A stretch of 53,102 bases of DNA from an uncultured Mycolicibacterium sp. (GCF_937941905.1 NZ_CALDGS010000156.1:1-53102); one strand, 5' to 3'. Shown: positions 8,236 through 16,343, numbered from the stretch's first letter. Notes: generated from the letters alone by a model not told the origin. Numbers and translations: made by a program.

Positions 8236-9445
8236 CCGCCATCCAGGCCAGCGTGGCCAGCGCGGCGACGATGTAGACCAGCCCGGCCCAGGCCAGATAC
8301 CAGGGCCGGGAGATCTCCCAGATGGTGGGCTGGGCGAAGCTCAGCAGCCAGGGCACCCCGATCAGGGTGAGCACCAGCCAGCCGTAGCCGAGTAGCCGCG
8401 CGCCGCGGCGGTGCCGCTGCGGGCCGTGCAACAGCCAGATCATCAGCGGGATCAGCCACACCCAGTGGTGGGTCCAGGAGATCGGCGAGAGCAGCAGCCC
8501 GAACAGCTGGACCACCAGGATGCCGCCCAGCCGGTCGACCGCGCCGCCGATGCCGCGCCAGGCCAGCACCGCCAGCACCGCGGTCGCGGCGACGGCGGCC
8601 AGCACCAGCGGCCCGTAGCCGGCGTCGTGGCCGAGGATGCGGGAGATGCCGCCGCGCCAGGACTGGTTGAAGGCGGTGCCGACGGGCCCGACCCGCTCGG
8701 CGTCGCCGAGCAGTTCGGTGAAGTAGCGCCGGGTCTGGTCGCCGATCACCAGCAGCGAGACGCCCACGGTGGCGAAGAACACCAGTGCCGAGCACACCGC
8801 CGCACGCCACCGCCGGGCGCCGACGAGGTAGCAGCCGGAGATGGCCGGGGTGAGCTTCATGCCGGCGGCCAGGCCGACCAGCAGCCCGGACAGCCACCAC
8901 CGACTGGTCGCCACCGCGCACAGCACCGCCAGCACCAGCAGCACGTTGATCTGGCCGTAGTCGAAGGTGCTGCGCACCGGTTCGGTCCAGATGCCGACGG
9001 CGGTCCACAGCAGGGCCGTGGCGCGGTCCGGGCGGCCGACCAGATGCTGGCTGACCCGCACCACCCCGTAGAGGGCGGCGATGATGCCCAGCTGCCAGCA
9101 GAACGCCAGCACCCCGAACGGCACCAGGTGCAGCGGGTAGAACACCATGGCCGCGAACGGCGGGTAGGTGAACGGCAGCGGGAAGTCCGGGGTCTGCTCG
9201 GCGTAGACGTAGTCGTAGACCGCGCCGGGTCCGTCGACGGCGTCGGCACCGCCGACGTAGACGTGCAGATCGACGAAGTTGGCGCCGTTGGGGGCCAGGT
9301 AGGTCCAGGCCAGCCGGGCGGCGACGCTGAGCACAAACAGCCACGGCGCCCAGGCCACCAGTCGGCGAGGGCGCGCAGCGGTCGGTCGGGCGTGTGTGGT
9401 CTCGATTGCTCCGACTTTAGCGATCCGGTCACCGGACGCCTTCAC
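8186..9445 (-). CDS. pimE: PimE, polyprenyl-phosphomannose-dependent alpha-1,2-mannosyltransferase
   Basis: A 419-residue polytopic membrane GT-C (GT87) enzyme that adds the first alpha-1,2-mannose to PIM4, giving PIM5 and polar PIMs on the periplasmic face. The GTG at 9445 is the first start after an upstream region with no ATG in frame. Asp59 in ANFVDLHVY matches the essential Asp58 reported for M. tuberculosis PimE. About ten hydrophobic segments are visible, plus family motifs FTYPPFAAMVFYPLH and SPISWTHHWVW. The gene is divergent from the Rv1158c-like gene and convergent with phhB, as in M. tuberculosis. Confidence 0.93.
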   Translation of the reverse strand: MKASGDRIAKVGAIETTHARPTAARPRRLVAWAPWLFVLSVAARLAWTYLAPNGANFVDLHVYVGGADAVDGPGAVYDYVYAEQTPDFPLPFTYPPFAAMVFYPLHLVPFGVLAFCWQLGIIAALYGVVRVSQHLVGRPDRATALLWTAVGIWTEPVRSTFDYGQINVLLVLAVLCAVATSRWWLSGLLVGLAAGMKLTPAISGCYLVGARRWRAAVCSALVFFATVGVSLLVIGDQTRRYFTELLGDAERVGPVGTAFNQSWRGGISRILGHDAGYGPLVLAAVAATAVLAVLAWRGIGGAVDRLGGILVVQLFGLLLSPISWTHHWVWLIPLMIWLLHGPQRHRRGARLLGYGWLVLTLIGVPWLLSFAQPTIWEISRPWYLAWAGLVYIVAALATLAWMAARAADRSRAPAPDPSR

Positions 9446-9473
9446 GTCCGTAACGGTTCCATAAACGCCACAC

Positions 9474-9500
9474 GAGTCACTTGAGTAACACCAGTAACTC
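9474..9500 (+). promoter_or_regulatory. Three 9-bp direct repeats, MtrA-like operator
   Basis: Three consecutive 9-mers (9474-9482, 9483-9491, 9492-9500) give GTCAC-N4-GTAAC-N4-GTAAC with an exact 9-bp period. This spacing and core fit the direct-repeat sites described for the actinobacterial regulator MtrA. They lie in the 99-bp pimE/Rv1158c-like divergent region, 45-71 bp before the ATG at 9545. Binding by MtrA is inferred from the motif only. Confidence 0.5.
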
Positions 9501-9544
9501 CGTAGCTTGGGCAGCAGCAGCCGTCCGAGCCGATTGGAAGACAC

Positions 9545-10069
9545 ATGCGACTGACCAAGAAACTCCTCGCCGCGAGCGTCCTCACCGCCGGGGGCGCGAT
9601 CTCGATCGCGATGACGTTCAGCGCGACCGCGGCCGCCCAGCCGGCGCCCGCCCCGGCGCCGCCGGGCCCGGCCGCGCCGAGCATCCCGTTCATGGAGCAG
9701 CTGGCCGCGGCCGCGGCCAACGCGCCGCAGCTGCTGCAGAGCGCGGCCGCCGCGCTGAGCGGGCAGACCGCCGCCAATGCGCCGGCCGCCACCCCGAGCG
9801 TGCCGGCCACCGGCGGGATGCCGGTCAGCGCGCCGATCGTCAAGCAGCCGGCCACCGTCGTCGCGCCCGGCGTGCCGAACCCGGCGACCGCGCTGACCCA
9901 GCTGCCCGCGCAGTTCCCGGGCAACCTGACCAACCTGCTGCCGACCGGTGCCCCGGCGCTTGGCAACCTCGCCCCGACCGCGCCGGCCGATCCGGCCGCG
10001 GCGACCGCCCCGGTGGCCGAGGGCGGGCTGCCGCTGCAGCAGCTCTCGCCGCTGTCGGCGCTGCCGTGA
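9545..10069 (+). CDS. Secreted Ala/Pro-rich protein (Rv1158c-like)
   Basis: A 174-residue protein with a Sec signal peptide (MRLTKKLLAASVLT..., cleavage probably after ATAAAQ near residue 30). The mature part is Ala/Pro/Leu-rich and of low complexity, with no catalytic motif. Its position beside pimE and the following gene, and its composition, match Rv1158c. Location is the cell wall or secreted; function is unknown. A row of MtrA-like repeats lies directly upstream. Confidence 0.8.
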   Translation: MRLTKKLLAASVLTAGGAISIAMTFSATAAAQPAPAPAPPGPAAPSIPFMEQLAAAAANAPQLLQSAAAALSGQTAANAPAATPSVPATGGMPVSAPIVKQPATVVAPGVPNPATALTQLPAQFPGNLTNLLPTGAPALGNLAPTAPADPAAATAPVAEGGLPLQQLSPLSALP

Positions 10070-10125
10070 TCTGAACCCGACGATCACCGCCGTCCGGACC
10101 ACCGACCGAATCGCATTGGGGGACC

Positions 10126-11145
10126 ATGTCACCGACCAGAACGCTGCTGACCACCGCGGTTGCGCTCGGCTCCTCGGCGCTGCTGCTGGGCGGCACCGGC
10201 ATTGCGGCCGCCGAGCCGGGCACCACGCTCGACGGCCTGCAGGCGCCCGGGCTGTCGGCGGTGCAGGGTCTGGCCCCGGCGATCCAGCAGGCGGCCAGTG
10301 ATCCGACCAATGCCGCGTCCACGCTGATGGCCGCGGCGGCGGTGTTCGCCGGGGACACCGCGGCTGCGCCGGACTCGCGCAACCTCGCGGCGGCGGTGAA
10401 CCAGTTCGTGTCGCAGCCCGCGGCGCCGGTCGCGCACCGGCCGGCGCCCGGGGCCGCGCCGGGCGCGCAGTCGCATCTGCCGCCCGGGGTCAACCCGGCG
10501 TTCGCCGTCGGCCCGGCCCCGGAGTCGGTGGTGCACCTGCCGGCGCCGAACGCGGCCGCCGGCAACCGCGCGCACCTGCCGCCGGGGGTGAATCCGCAGG
10601 CGCTCGGCCCGGCCCCGGAGGTGGTGGTCCCCGCGCCCGCGCCCGCCCCGGCGCCGGCGCCCGCACCCGGTCCCGACGCCGCTCCGGCCGCGGCGGCCAC
10701 CGGCCCGAACACCGCCCCGCCCGGGTTCGCCCCGGACAGCCCGCCGATCCAGGAGTTCATGTACCCGTCGATCAGCAACGGCTGCCTGGCCGACGGCGGC
10801 AATGTGCTCGCGACGGCGATCTCGGTGGCCGGCCCGGCGAACATCCCCACCCCGGGCCCCGGCCCGGGCCAGACCGCCTACGTGTTCACCGCGGTGGGCA
10901 CCCCGGGCCCGGCGCCCGAGCAGAAGCTGCCGCTGAACGTCACCTGGGTGAACCTGACGACGGGCAAGTCCGGCACCGCCACGCTCAAGCCGCGCCCGGA
11001 CATCAACCCCGACGGCCCCACCACCCTGACCGCCATCGTCGACACCGGCTCGGGCAGCATCCTGTCGACGATCTTCGGCCAGGTCACCACCGTCGACAAG
11101 CAGTGTCAGTTCATGCCCACCATCGGCTCCACGGTGGTGCCGTAG
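10126..11145 (+). CDS. Secreted Ala/Pro-rich protein (Rv1157c-like)
   Basis: A 339-residue protein with an N-terminal signal peptide (RTLLTTAVALGSSALLLGG, ending near AAAEP). Residues about 100-210 are a Pro/Ala-rich linker with two repeats around HLPPGVNP and a run of Ala-Pro pairs. The C-terminal 130 residues look folded, with two cysteines (NGCLADGG, DKQCQFM) likely to form a disulphide, consistent with an extracytoplasmic domain. It follows the Rv1158c-like gene by 56 bp and is probably co-transcribed. Function is unknown. Confidence 0.8.
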   Translation: MSPTRTLLTTAVALGSSALLLGGTGIAAAEPGTTLDGLQAPGLSAVQGLAPAIQQAASDPTNAASTLMAAAAVFAGDTAAAPDSRNLAAAVNQFVSQPAAPVAHRPAPGAAPGAQSHLPPGVNPAFAVGPAPESVVHLPAPNAAAGNRAHLPPGVNPQALGPAPEVVVPAPAPAPAPAPAPGPDAAPAAAATGPNTAPPGFAPDSPPIQEFMYPSISNGCLADGGNVLATAISVAGPANIPTPGPGPGQTAYVFTAVGTPGPAPEQKLPLNVTWVNLTTGKSGTATLKPRPDINPDGPTTLTAIVDTGSGSILSTIFGQVTTVDKQCQFMPTIGSTVVP

Positions 11146-11173
11146 CCTCGGTTCCTCAGGACAGCGCGTTCAG

Positions 11174-11212
11174 ACCGGGCCCCGGCCCGGGGCGGGGCCG
11201 TGCGGGCCCGGT
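11174..11212 (+). terminator. GC-rich hairpin after the Rv1157c-like gene
   Basis: A perfect 9-bp stem (11174-11182 with 11204-11212) encloses a very GC-rich loop that can fold further. It sits between convergent genes. Confidence 0.5.
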
Positions 11213-11247
11213 CCACGACCACGTCGGGGTGTGGGCGGGCGCGCCGA

Positions 11248-11400
11248 TCAGTAGGCCATGAACAGGATGTGCTCGCGCTCGTACTCCAGGCCCGGGTGCT
11301 TGTCGGCCAGGTGCTGCTGAGCCTTCTCCACCAGGTCGTCCTCGTCCTTGCCGACGATGGCCTCACCACACGGGCAGTTCAGGTGCGTCTTCATGCCCAT
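11248..11400 (-). CDS. DUF1059-type small protein (50 aa)
   Basis: Fifty residues from ATG 11400 to TGA 11248. The sequence has the DUF1059 look: KTHLNCPCGE with a CxC pair at the N terminus, an acidic helix DEDDLVEKAQQHL, then KHPGLEY and a terminal HILFMAY. The two cysteines and two histidines may bind a metal. It is 16 bp downstream of the Rv1156-like gene start region only in map terms, since that gene reads the same way and ends at 11417. It is therefore probably the last gene of that transcript. Molecular role is unknown. Confidence 0.8.
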   Translation of the reverse strand: MGMKTHLNCPCGEAIVGKDEDDLVEKAQQHLADKHPGLEYEREHILFMAY

Positions 11401-11416
11401 AGCGTGGCACAGCCGG

Positions 11417-11989
11417 TCAGCCTTTCGCCGCCGCCTTCATCTTCTTCTTGTAGGCGCGCACCTTCTCCAGCGAGCCGGGGTCGGTGACGTCGGCGATCGA
11501 CATGTACACCCCGGCTCTGCCGTAGTCGCCGGCGGCCTCGCGCCAGCCGGGCGGTGTCACGCCGTACTGCTTGCCCAACAGTGCCAGGAAGATCCGGGCC
11601 TTCTGCTCGCCGAAACCGGGCAGCGCCCTGAGCCGGCGCAGCACCTCCGCGCCGTCCGGGTCGCCGGCGGTCCAGATGGCGGCGGTGTCCCCGTCGTAGC
11701 GGTCGACGATCTCCTGCGCGAGGGCCTGGATCCGCTTGGCCATCGAGCCCGGGAACCGGTGCACCGCAGGGCGTTCGGCGCACACCGCGGCGAACCGCTC
11801 CGGGTCCGTGTCGGCGATCTCGCGCACGTCGAGCCCGCCGAGCCGGTCGGCGAGCTTCTTCGGCCCGGAGAACGCCACCTCCATCGGAATCTGCTGATCC
11901 AACAGCATCCCGAGCAGCAGCGCGAACGGCTCGGACTCCAGCAGCGCGTCGGCGTCGGGATCCTGGACCAGGCAGAGCTTGGCGGCCAT
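11417..11989 (-). CDS. HhH-GPD-type base-excision-repair-like protein (Rv1156 orthologue)
   Basis: A 190-residue protein of the helix-hairpin-helix DNA-glycosylase fold. The HhH is LPGFGEQKA at residues 123-131, preceded by FALLLGMLLDQQIPMEVAF, which resembles the N-terminal helices of endonuclease III-like proteins. It lacks the C-terminal [4Fe-4S] cysteines of Nth, so any glycosylase activity is uncertain. Length and neighbourhood match Rv1156 (about 195 aa). It is divergent from the sensor kinase with a 97-bp gap. Confidence 0.8.
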   Translation of the reverse strand: MAAKLCLVQDPDADALLESEPFALLLGMLLDQQIPMEVAFSGPKKLADRLGGLDVREIADTDPERFAAVCAERPAVHRFPGSMAKRIQALAQEIVDRYDGDTAAIWTAGDPDGAEVLRRLRALPGFGEQKARIFLALLGKQYGVTPPGWREAAGDYGRAGVYMSIADVTDPGSLEKVRAYKKKMKAAAKG

Positions 11990-12086
11990 AGCAGCAACCT
12001 TAGGCCATCGGGGGATCCGGTCTCCGGCGCTGCGTGCGGCGGGAAACTCCTCGTCCGTCCCCGCCCGACGACATAGGGTGACCGCG

Positions 12087-13289
12087 GTGTCCGGTGAGTT
12101 GACGTTCGCCCTGACCGCGGCCCTGATCGTCGCTGTGGTGGTGGCCGCGGTCGTCACCGTGCGCACCCGCCGGGTGGTGGCCACCCCCACCGAGCGGGCG
12201 GTGCACGCCGCGCTGCACACCGCGTCGCTGGCCGCGCACGCGCTGCGCCGCGGCCTCGACCGCGAATCGGCCCGCACCGCAGCGCCGTTCCTGCGGGACC
12301 TGACCGGCACCGACGGCGTCGCCCTCTACGACGCCGACGCGCAGCTGCTGGCCACCGACCCGCCCGGCACCGAGGTGTTCGGCGACGCCGCGCTCGAGCC
12401 GTGCGCCCGCGCGGCCCGGGAGGCGCTGCAGGGCCAGCGCCGGGTGATGATCCGGCACCGGCCCCACACCGTGGTGGCCCAGCCGCTGCTCACCGAGGGC
12501 GGCGAGGCGCACGGCGTGCTGGTGGTGCTGACCACCCGGGTGCCCGGCCCCGGCCTGCTCGGCGCGATCGGCGAGGTGGCCGGCTACGCCGCCAGCCAGA
12601 TCGAGCTGGCCGAGCTCGACGCGTCGCGGGCGCGGCTGGACCGCGCCGAGGTGCTCGCCCTGCGCGCCCAGATCAGCCCGCACTTCATCTACAACGCGCT
12701 CAACACCATCGCGTCGTTCGTGCGCACCGACCCGGACCGGGCCCGCGAACTCATCCTGGACTTCGCCGATTTCACCCGTTACTCGTTCCGGTCGGCCGGG
12801 CAGTACACCACGCTGCGCGACGAGCTGCGCAACATCGACCGGTACCTGACGCTGGAGCGGGCCCGCTTCGGCGACGCGCTGCGGGTGCGGCTGCAGGTCG
12901 CCCCGGAGGTGCTCAACGTGGTGCTGCCGTTCCTGGCACTGCAACCGCTGGTGGAGAACGCGGTGCGGCACGGGCTGGCGGCCAAGGGCGGCGGGTCGAT
13001 CGAGATCGTCGCCCGCGACGAGGGCTCGGACTGCGTGATCACCGTCGAGGACGACGGGGTGGGCATGGATCCGGACAAGCTGCGCGCCGGTCCGGGCGAC
13101 GCGCTGCCGGGTGATCCGGGCGAGGGCGCGCACGTCGGGCTGACCAACGTCGACCACCGACTGCGGGCGGCGTTCGGTAACGACTACGGTCTGGTCGTCG
13201 AAACGGCGATCGGCGCGGGCACCAAGGTGATAATGCGGGTACCCAAGTTCAGGTCGGGGGTCCGAGCCAACGGAGGCAGTATCGGGTGA
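12087..13289 (+). CDS. LytS-type sensor histidine kinase
   Basis: A 400-residue membrane-linked kinase (GTG 12087, with an alternative GTG at 12078; AGGG precedes the former). One hydrophobic helix is at residues 6-25, then a GAF-like sensor region (about 55-170) and a His_kinase domain with ISPHFIYNALNT, phospho-His199. The ATPase has its N box around Asn291 (PLVENAVRHG) and G1 DDGVGM at 322-327. This is the class that pairs with LytTR regulators, for example pyruvate-sensing BtsS. The regulator gene follows after 19 bp and symporter genes after that, so the signal is probably a small carboxylate. Confidence 0.9.
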   Translation: MSGELTFALTAALIVAVVVAAVVTVRTRRVVATPTERAVHAALHTASLAAHALRRGLDRESARTAAPFLRDLTGTDGVALYDADAQLLATDPPGTEVFGDAALEPCARAAREALQGQRRVMIRHRPHTVVAQPLLTEGGEAHGVLVVLTTRVPGPGLLGAIGEVAGYAASQIELAELDASRARLDRAEVLALRAQISPHFIYNALNTIASFVRTDPDRARELILDFADFTRYSFRSAGQYTTLRDELRNIDRYLTLERARFGDALRVRLQVAPEVLNVVLPFLALQPLVENAVRHGLAAKGGGSIEIVARDEGSDCVITVEDDGVGMDPDKLRAGPGDALPGDPGEGAHVGLTNVDHRLRAAFGNDYGLVVETAIGAGTKVIMRVPKFRSGVRANGGSIG

Positions 13290-13308
13290 GCCATCGGGTG
13301 CGACAGAC

Positions 13309-14094
13309 ATGAGCAAGCTCACCGTGCTCGCCGTCGACGACGAGGCGCCGGCGCTCGACGAGCTCACCTACCTGCTGAGCCGCCACCCCGACATCGGGGA
13401 GGTGTGCAGCGCCGGCGACGCCACCGCCGCCCTGCGCGAACTCAACCACCGCCGGTTCGACGCGATCTTCCTCGACATCAACATGCCCGGGCTGAGCGGG
13501 ATCGAACTGGCCGGGGTGCTGGCCAAGTTCTCCCACCGCCCGGCGCTGGTGTTCGTCACCGCCCACGACGACCAGGCGCTGGCCGCCTTCGACGTGGGCG
13601 CGATCGACTACGTGCTCAAGCCGATCCGGCAGGCCCGGCTCGGCGAGGCGATCCGGCGGGTGCGGTCCGCCCGGGCCACCGCCGCCGCCGAGCCGCCGCC
13701 CGAACGGTCCGGCTCCGACGTCATCCCGGCGGAGCTGGGCGGGGTGACGCACCTGGTACCGCGCGACGAGATCGGCTGGGTGGAGGCCGAGGGCGACTAC
13801 GCCCGGCTGCACTCGGCGTCGGGCACCCACCTGGTGCGGATCCCGCTGTCGACGCTGGAGTCGCGCTGGCGCGAACACGGCTTCCAACGCATCCACCGCT
13901 CCTACCTGGTGGCGCTGAAGCTGGTGACCGGGCTGCGCACGGTCGACGGCGCGGTACTGGTGCGGTTGCGCGCCAACGGCGCCTCGCCGGCGGTGGAGCT
14001 GCCGGTGAGCCGCCGGCAGGCCCGGGAGCTGCGCGAGCGGCTGGTGCGCCACCCGATGCGCACCCTCAAGCCGGCGGGCGGCGCCGATGAGTAG
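13309..14094 (+). CDS. LytTR-family response regulator
   Basis: A 261-residue regulator with an N-terminal receiver: acidic pair D10-D11, phospho-acceptor Asp56 in FLDINMP, Thr84 and Lys104. After an Ala/Pro linker comes a LytTR DNA-binding domain (about 145-250; IGWVEAEGDYARLHS, FQRIHRSYLVAL). Such proteins bind direct repeats spaced about 21 bp. Exactly such repeats occur at 16205-16233, ahead of the DUF485-ActP operon. The gene overlaps the following small membrane protein by 8 bp. Confidence 0.93.
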   Translation: MSKLTVLAVDDEAPALDELTYLLSRHPDIGEVCSAGDATAALRELNHRRFDAIFLDINMPGLSGIELAGVLAKFSHRPALVFVTAHDDQALAAFDVGAIDYVLKPIRQARLGEAIRRVRSARATAAAEPPPERSGSDVIPAELGGVTHLVPRDEIGWVEAEGDYARLHSASGTHLVRIPLSTLESRWREHGFQRIHRSYLVALKLVTGLRTVDGAVLVRLRANGASPAVELPVSRRQARELRERLVRHPMRTLKPAGGADE

Positions 14095-14452
14095 CCCGGA
14101 GCGGCCGCAACGGCAGCGGGTGGTGCTGGCCCACCGGCGCGGCGCGCGGATGGTGCGCACCCGGGTGGAGCTGCAGGAGCAGACCCCGGTCGGCGACGCG
14201 CTGGTGCGCGGCCTGGTGCGCGCCCAGCTCGGGCTGGCGCTGCGGCTGGCCGCGGTGGTGCTCGGCGTCGTCGGCATCGTCGCGGCCGCACTGCCGGCGC
14301 TGTCGCAGGCCTCGATCGGCGGGCTGCGGCTGAACTGGCTGGTCCTGGGCGTCCTGATCTACCTGCTGCTGCTGTGGGCCGGGCGGCTCTACGTCCGGCT
14401 GGCCGAGCAGGGTGAGCGGGACTTCGTCCGGGTGGTCGACGGCGAGCCGTGA
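14087..14452 (+). CDS. Small two-helix membrane protein, accessory to the SSS symporter
   Basis: A 121-residue protein with a basic cytosolic N terminus (about 45 residues) and two membrane helices (about 50-70 and 84-103), the topology of DUF485-like partners of acetate/pyruvate symporters. It overlaps both neighbours (8 bp with the regulator, 4 bp GTGA with the symporter), so stoichiometric expression with the symporter is likely. Sequence similarity to the DUF485 protein at 16344 is weak, so the accessory role is inferred from topology and context. Confidence 0.75.
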   Translation: MSSPERPQRQRVVLAHRRGARMVRTRVELQEQTPVGDALVRGLVRAQLGLALRLAAVVLGVVGIVAAALPALSQASIGGLRLNWLVLGVLIYLLLLWAGRLYVRLAEQGERDFVRVVDGEP

Positions 14453-16185
14453 GCGGATCGGCCCTGACCGCTGCCGCCCTGATCGTCGCGGCCGTGGCGA
14501 CGATGGCGATCGGCGCCTACGGGGTGCGACTGTCGCGCACCACCTCGGACTTCCTGGTGGCCTCCCGCACCGTGGGGCCGCGCTGGAACGCCGCCGCGAT
14601 CTCCGGTGAGTACCTGTCGGCCGCCTCGTTCCTCGGGGTGGCGGGGTTGATCGCCAAGTACGGCGCCGACGCGCTGTGGTACCCGGTCGGCTTCACCGCC
14701 GGCTACCTGGGGCTGCTGCTGTTCGTCGCCGCACCGCTGCGCCGCTCCGGCGCCTACACCGTGCCGGACTTCGCCGAGTTCCGGCTGGGGTCGGTGTGGC
14801 TGCGCAAGGTGGCGATGCTGGTCGTGTTGGTGATCTTCGTGTTCTACCTGGTGCCGCAGTACCAGGGTGCGGGCCTGGCGCTGAAGACCCTGCTCGGCGT
14901 CCCGGCCTGGATCGGGCCGCTGGCGGTCGGGGCGATCGTGGTGGCCAACGTGGTCGCCGGCGGCATGCGCTCGATCACCTTCGTGCAGGCCTTCCAGTAC
15001 TGGCTCAAGCTCACCGCGATCGCGGTGCCCGCGCTGGCGCTGCTGGCGCTGTTCGCCCAGCAGGGCGGCGAGCTCGGCGGGCCGCTGCCGCCGCGGCTGG
15101 CCGAGGACACCACGGTGACGGTGGAGACCGACGTCGTGCTGGACATCCCGGCCCCGGCCGGGATCACCGTCACCGGCACGCTCGACGGCCGGGCGGTGCG
15201 CGACGCGCCGGTGCCGGCCCCGGGCGAGCACACCGTGGCGGCCGGATCGACGCTGCACCTGCCCGCCGGGGCGGCCACGCCGGTGGTGGCGGGCACGCCC
15301 GCGGCCGGATCGGACTGGCTGGCCTCGGGCAACGGGCTGGGCGGGCCGCATCCGCGGCTGCAGGTGCTGTCGATCATCATCGCGACGTTCCTGGGCACCA
15401 TGGGGCTGCCGCACGTGCTGGTGCGCTTCTACACCAACCCCGACGGCCGGGCGGCCCGGCGCACCGCGCTGGCGGTGATCGCGCTGCTGTCGCTGTTCTA
15501 CCTGTTCCCCACCCTGCTGGGGGTGTTCGCCCGGCTGTACGTGCCGCAGCTGCTGATCACCGGCACCGCCGACGCGGCGGTGCTGCTCACCCCGGGCGCG
15601 GCGTTCGACGGGGCGCTCGGGCAGGCGCTCGGCGCGCTGGTCGCCGCCGGGGCGATCGCGGCCTTCCTGGCCACCTCGTCGGGGCTGCTGGTGAGCATCG
15701 CCGGGGCGCTGGCCACCGACGTGCTGCGCGGCCGGGTGCGGGACTTCCGCATCGCCGCGCTGATCGCCGGGCTGCTGCCGATCCCGCTGGCGCTGTCGGC
15801 GGCCAACATCGAGCTGTCCCGCAGTGTCGGGCTGGCGTTCGCGGTGGCCGCCTCCACGCTGTGCCCGCTGTTGGTGCTCGGGGTGTGGTGGCGCGGGCTG
15901 ACGGTGCCCGGCGCGGCGGCCGGGCTGCTGGTCGGCACGCTGTCGTCGGCCAGTGCGGTGGCGGTGGAGATCGTCGGCGGCATCGACGAGCGGCTGCTGG
16001 GCGGCTGGCCGGCGGTGATCGTCGGCTATCCGGCGGTGCTCAGCGTGCCGCTGGCGTTCGCGACGATGGTGCTGGTCAGCTGCTGCACGCGGCGCACCCG
16101 GCCGCGGGACGTGGCGCAGATCTTCGCGCGCATGCACGTGCCGGAGGGGCTCGGCATGGGCGTGGAGCGGGTGCCGCGGGACTGA
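14449..16185 (+). CDS. Sodium:solute symporter, cation/acetate-type, with extra periplasmic segment
   Basis: A 578-residue SSS-family permease, predicted cation-coupled uptake of acetate, pyruvate or a similar monocarboxylate. Signatures are SGEYLSAASFLGVAGLI near residues 48-65, GGMRSITFVQAFQYWLK, and GTMGLPHVLVRFYTNPDGRAARRT. About 12-13 hydrophobic helices are seen. Residues about 207-302 form a polar Thr/Val/Ala/Pro-rich stretch with beta-like repeats between two helices that E. coli ActP lacks; I recall related segments in other actinobacterial homologues. It lies in the same operon as the kinase and regulator. The exact substrate cannot be read from sequence. Confidence 0.88.
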   Translation: MSGSALTAAALIVAAVATMAIGAYGVRLSRTTSDFLVASRTVGPRWNAAAISGEYLSAASFLGVAGLIAKYGADALWYPVGFTAGYLGLLLFVAAPLRRSGAYTVPDFAEFRLGSVWLRKVAMLVVLVIFVFYLVPQYQGAGLALKTLLGVPAWIGPLAVGAIVVANVVAGGMRSITFVQAFQYWLKLTAIAVPALALLALFAQQGGELGGPLPPRLAEDTTVTVETDVVLDIPAPAGITVTGTLDGRAVRDAPVPAPGEHTVAAGSTLHLPAGAATPVVAGTPAAGSDWLASGNGLGGPHPRLQVLSIIIATFLGTMGLPHVLVRFYTNPDGRAARRTALAVIALLSLFYLFPTLLGVFARLYVPQLLITGTADAAVLLTPGAAFDGALGQALGALVAAGAIAAFLATSSGLLVSIAGALATDVLRGRVRDFRIAALIAGLLPIPLALSAANIELSRSVGLAFAVAASTLCPLLVLGVWWRGLTVPGAAAGLLVGTLSSASAVAVEIVGGIDERLLGGWPAVIVGYPAVLSVPLAFATMVLVSCCTRRTRPRDVAQIFARMHVPEGLGMGVERVPRD

Positions 16186-16197
16186 GCCGGGACACCA

Positions 16198-16233
16198 ACC
16201 GCTCACCGTTCGTCGTGGTGCACCGACCGTTCG
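16198..16233 (+). promoter_or_regulatory. LytTR operator: direct repeats ACCGTTCG-N13-ACCGTTCG
   Basis: Two perfect 8-bp repeats, 16205-16212 and 16226-16233, are exactly 21 bp apart. A further ACCGCTCA (16198-16205) abuts the first and ACCGGTTCG lies at 16254-16262. The layout equals the known BtsR/YehT site ACC(G/A)CT(C/T)A-N13-ACC(G/A)CT(C/T)A. It lies 111-146 bp before the DUF485 gene start, and a LytTR regulator is encoded 2.1 kb upstream in the same cluster. Confidence 0.65.
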
Positions 16234-16281
16234 GCGCACGCCTTCCGGGGTTTACCGGTTCGTCGACGCAGGCCCTGTCGA

Positions 16282-16297
16282 TGTGACCTGCATCGCA
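16282..16297 (+). promoter_or_regulatory. CRP-like site upstream of the DUF485-ActP operon
   Basis: TGTGA-CCTGCA-TCGCA differs from the CRP consensus TGTGA-N6-TCACA at one base. It lies 47 bp before the GTG at 16344. The E. coli acs-yjcH-actP operon is CRP-activated and mycobacteria have CRP proteins with a similar motif. Function is inferred. Confidence 0.45.
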
Positions 16298-16343
16298 TTT
16301 AGGTTCTGGCCATATCCCGGATCACGTGCAGAGGAGATCGACG

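Noticed and set aside
10620..10680. Tandem CCGGCG/CCCGCG repeats
   Set aside because: They are codons of an Ala-Pro linker in the Rv1157c-like protein, not a DNA repeat element.
14389..16239. A 616-codon minus-strand frame opposite the first symporter
   Set aside because: His/Gln/Arg-rich, no ribosome-binding site, and fully overlapped by a clear SSS permease.
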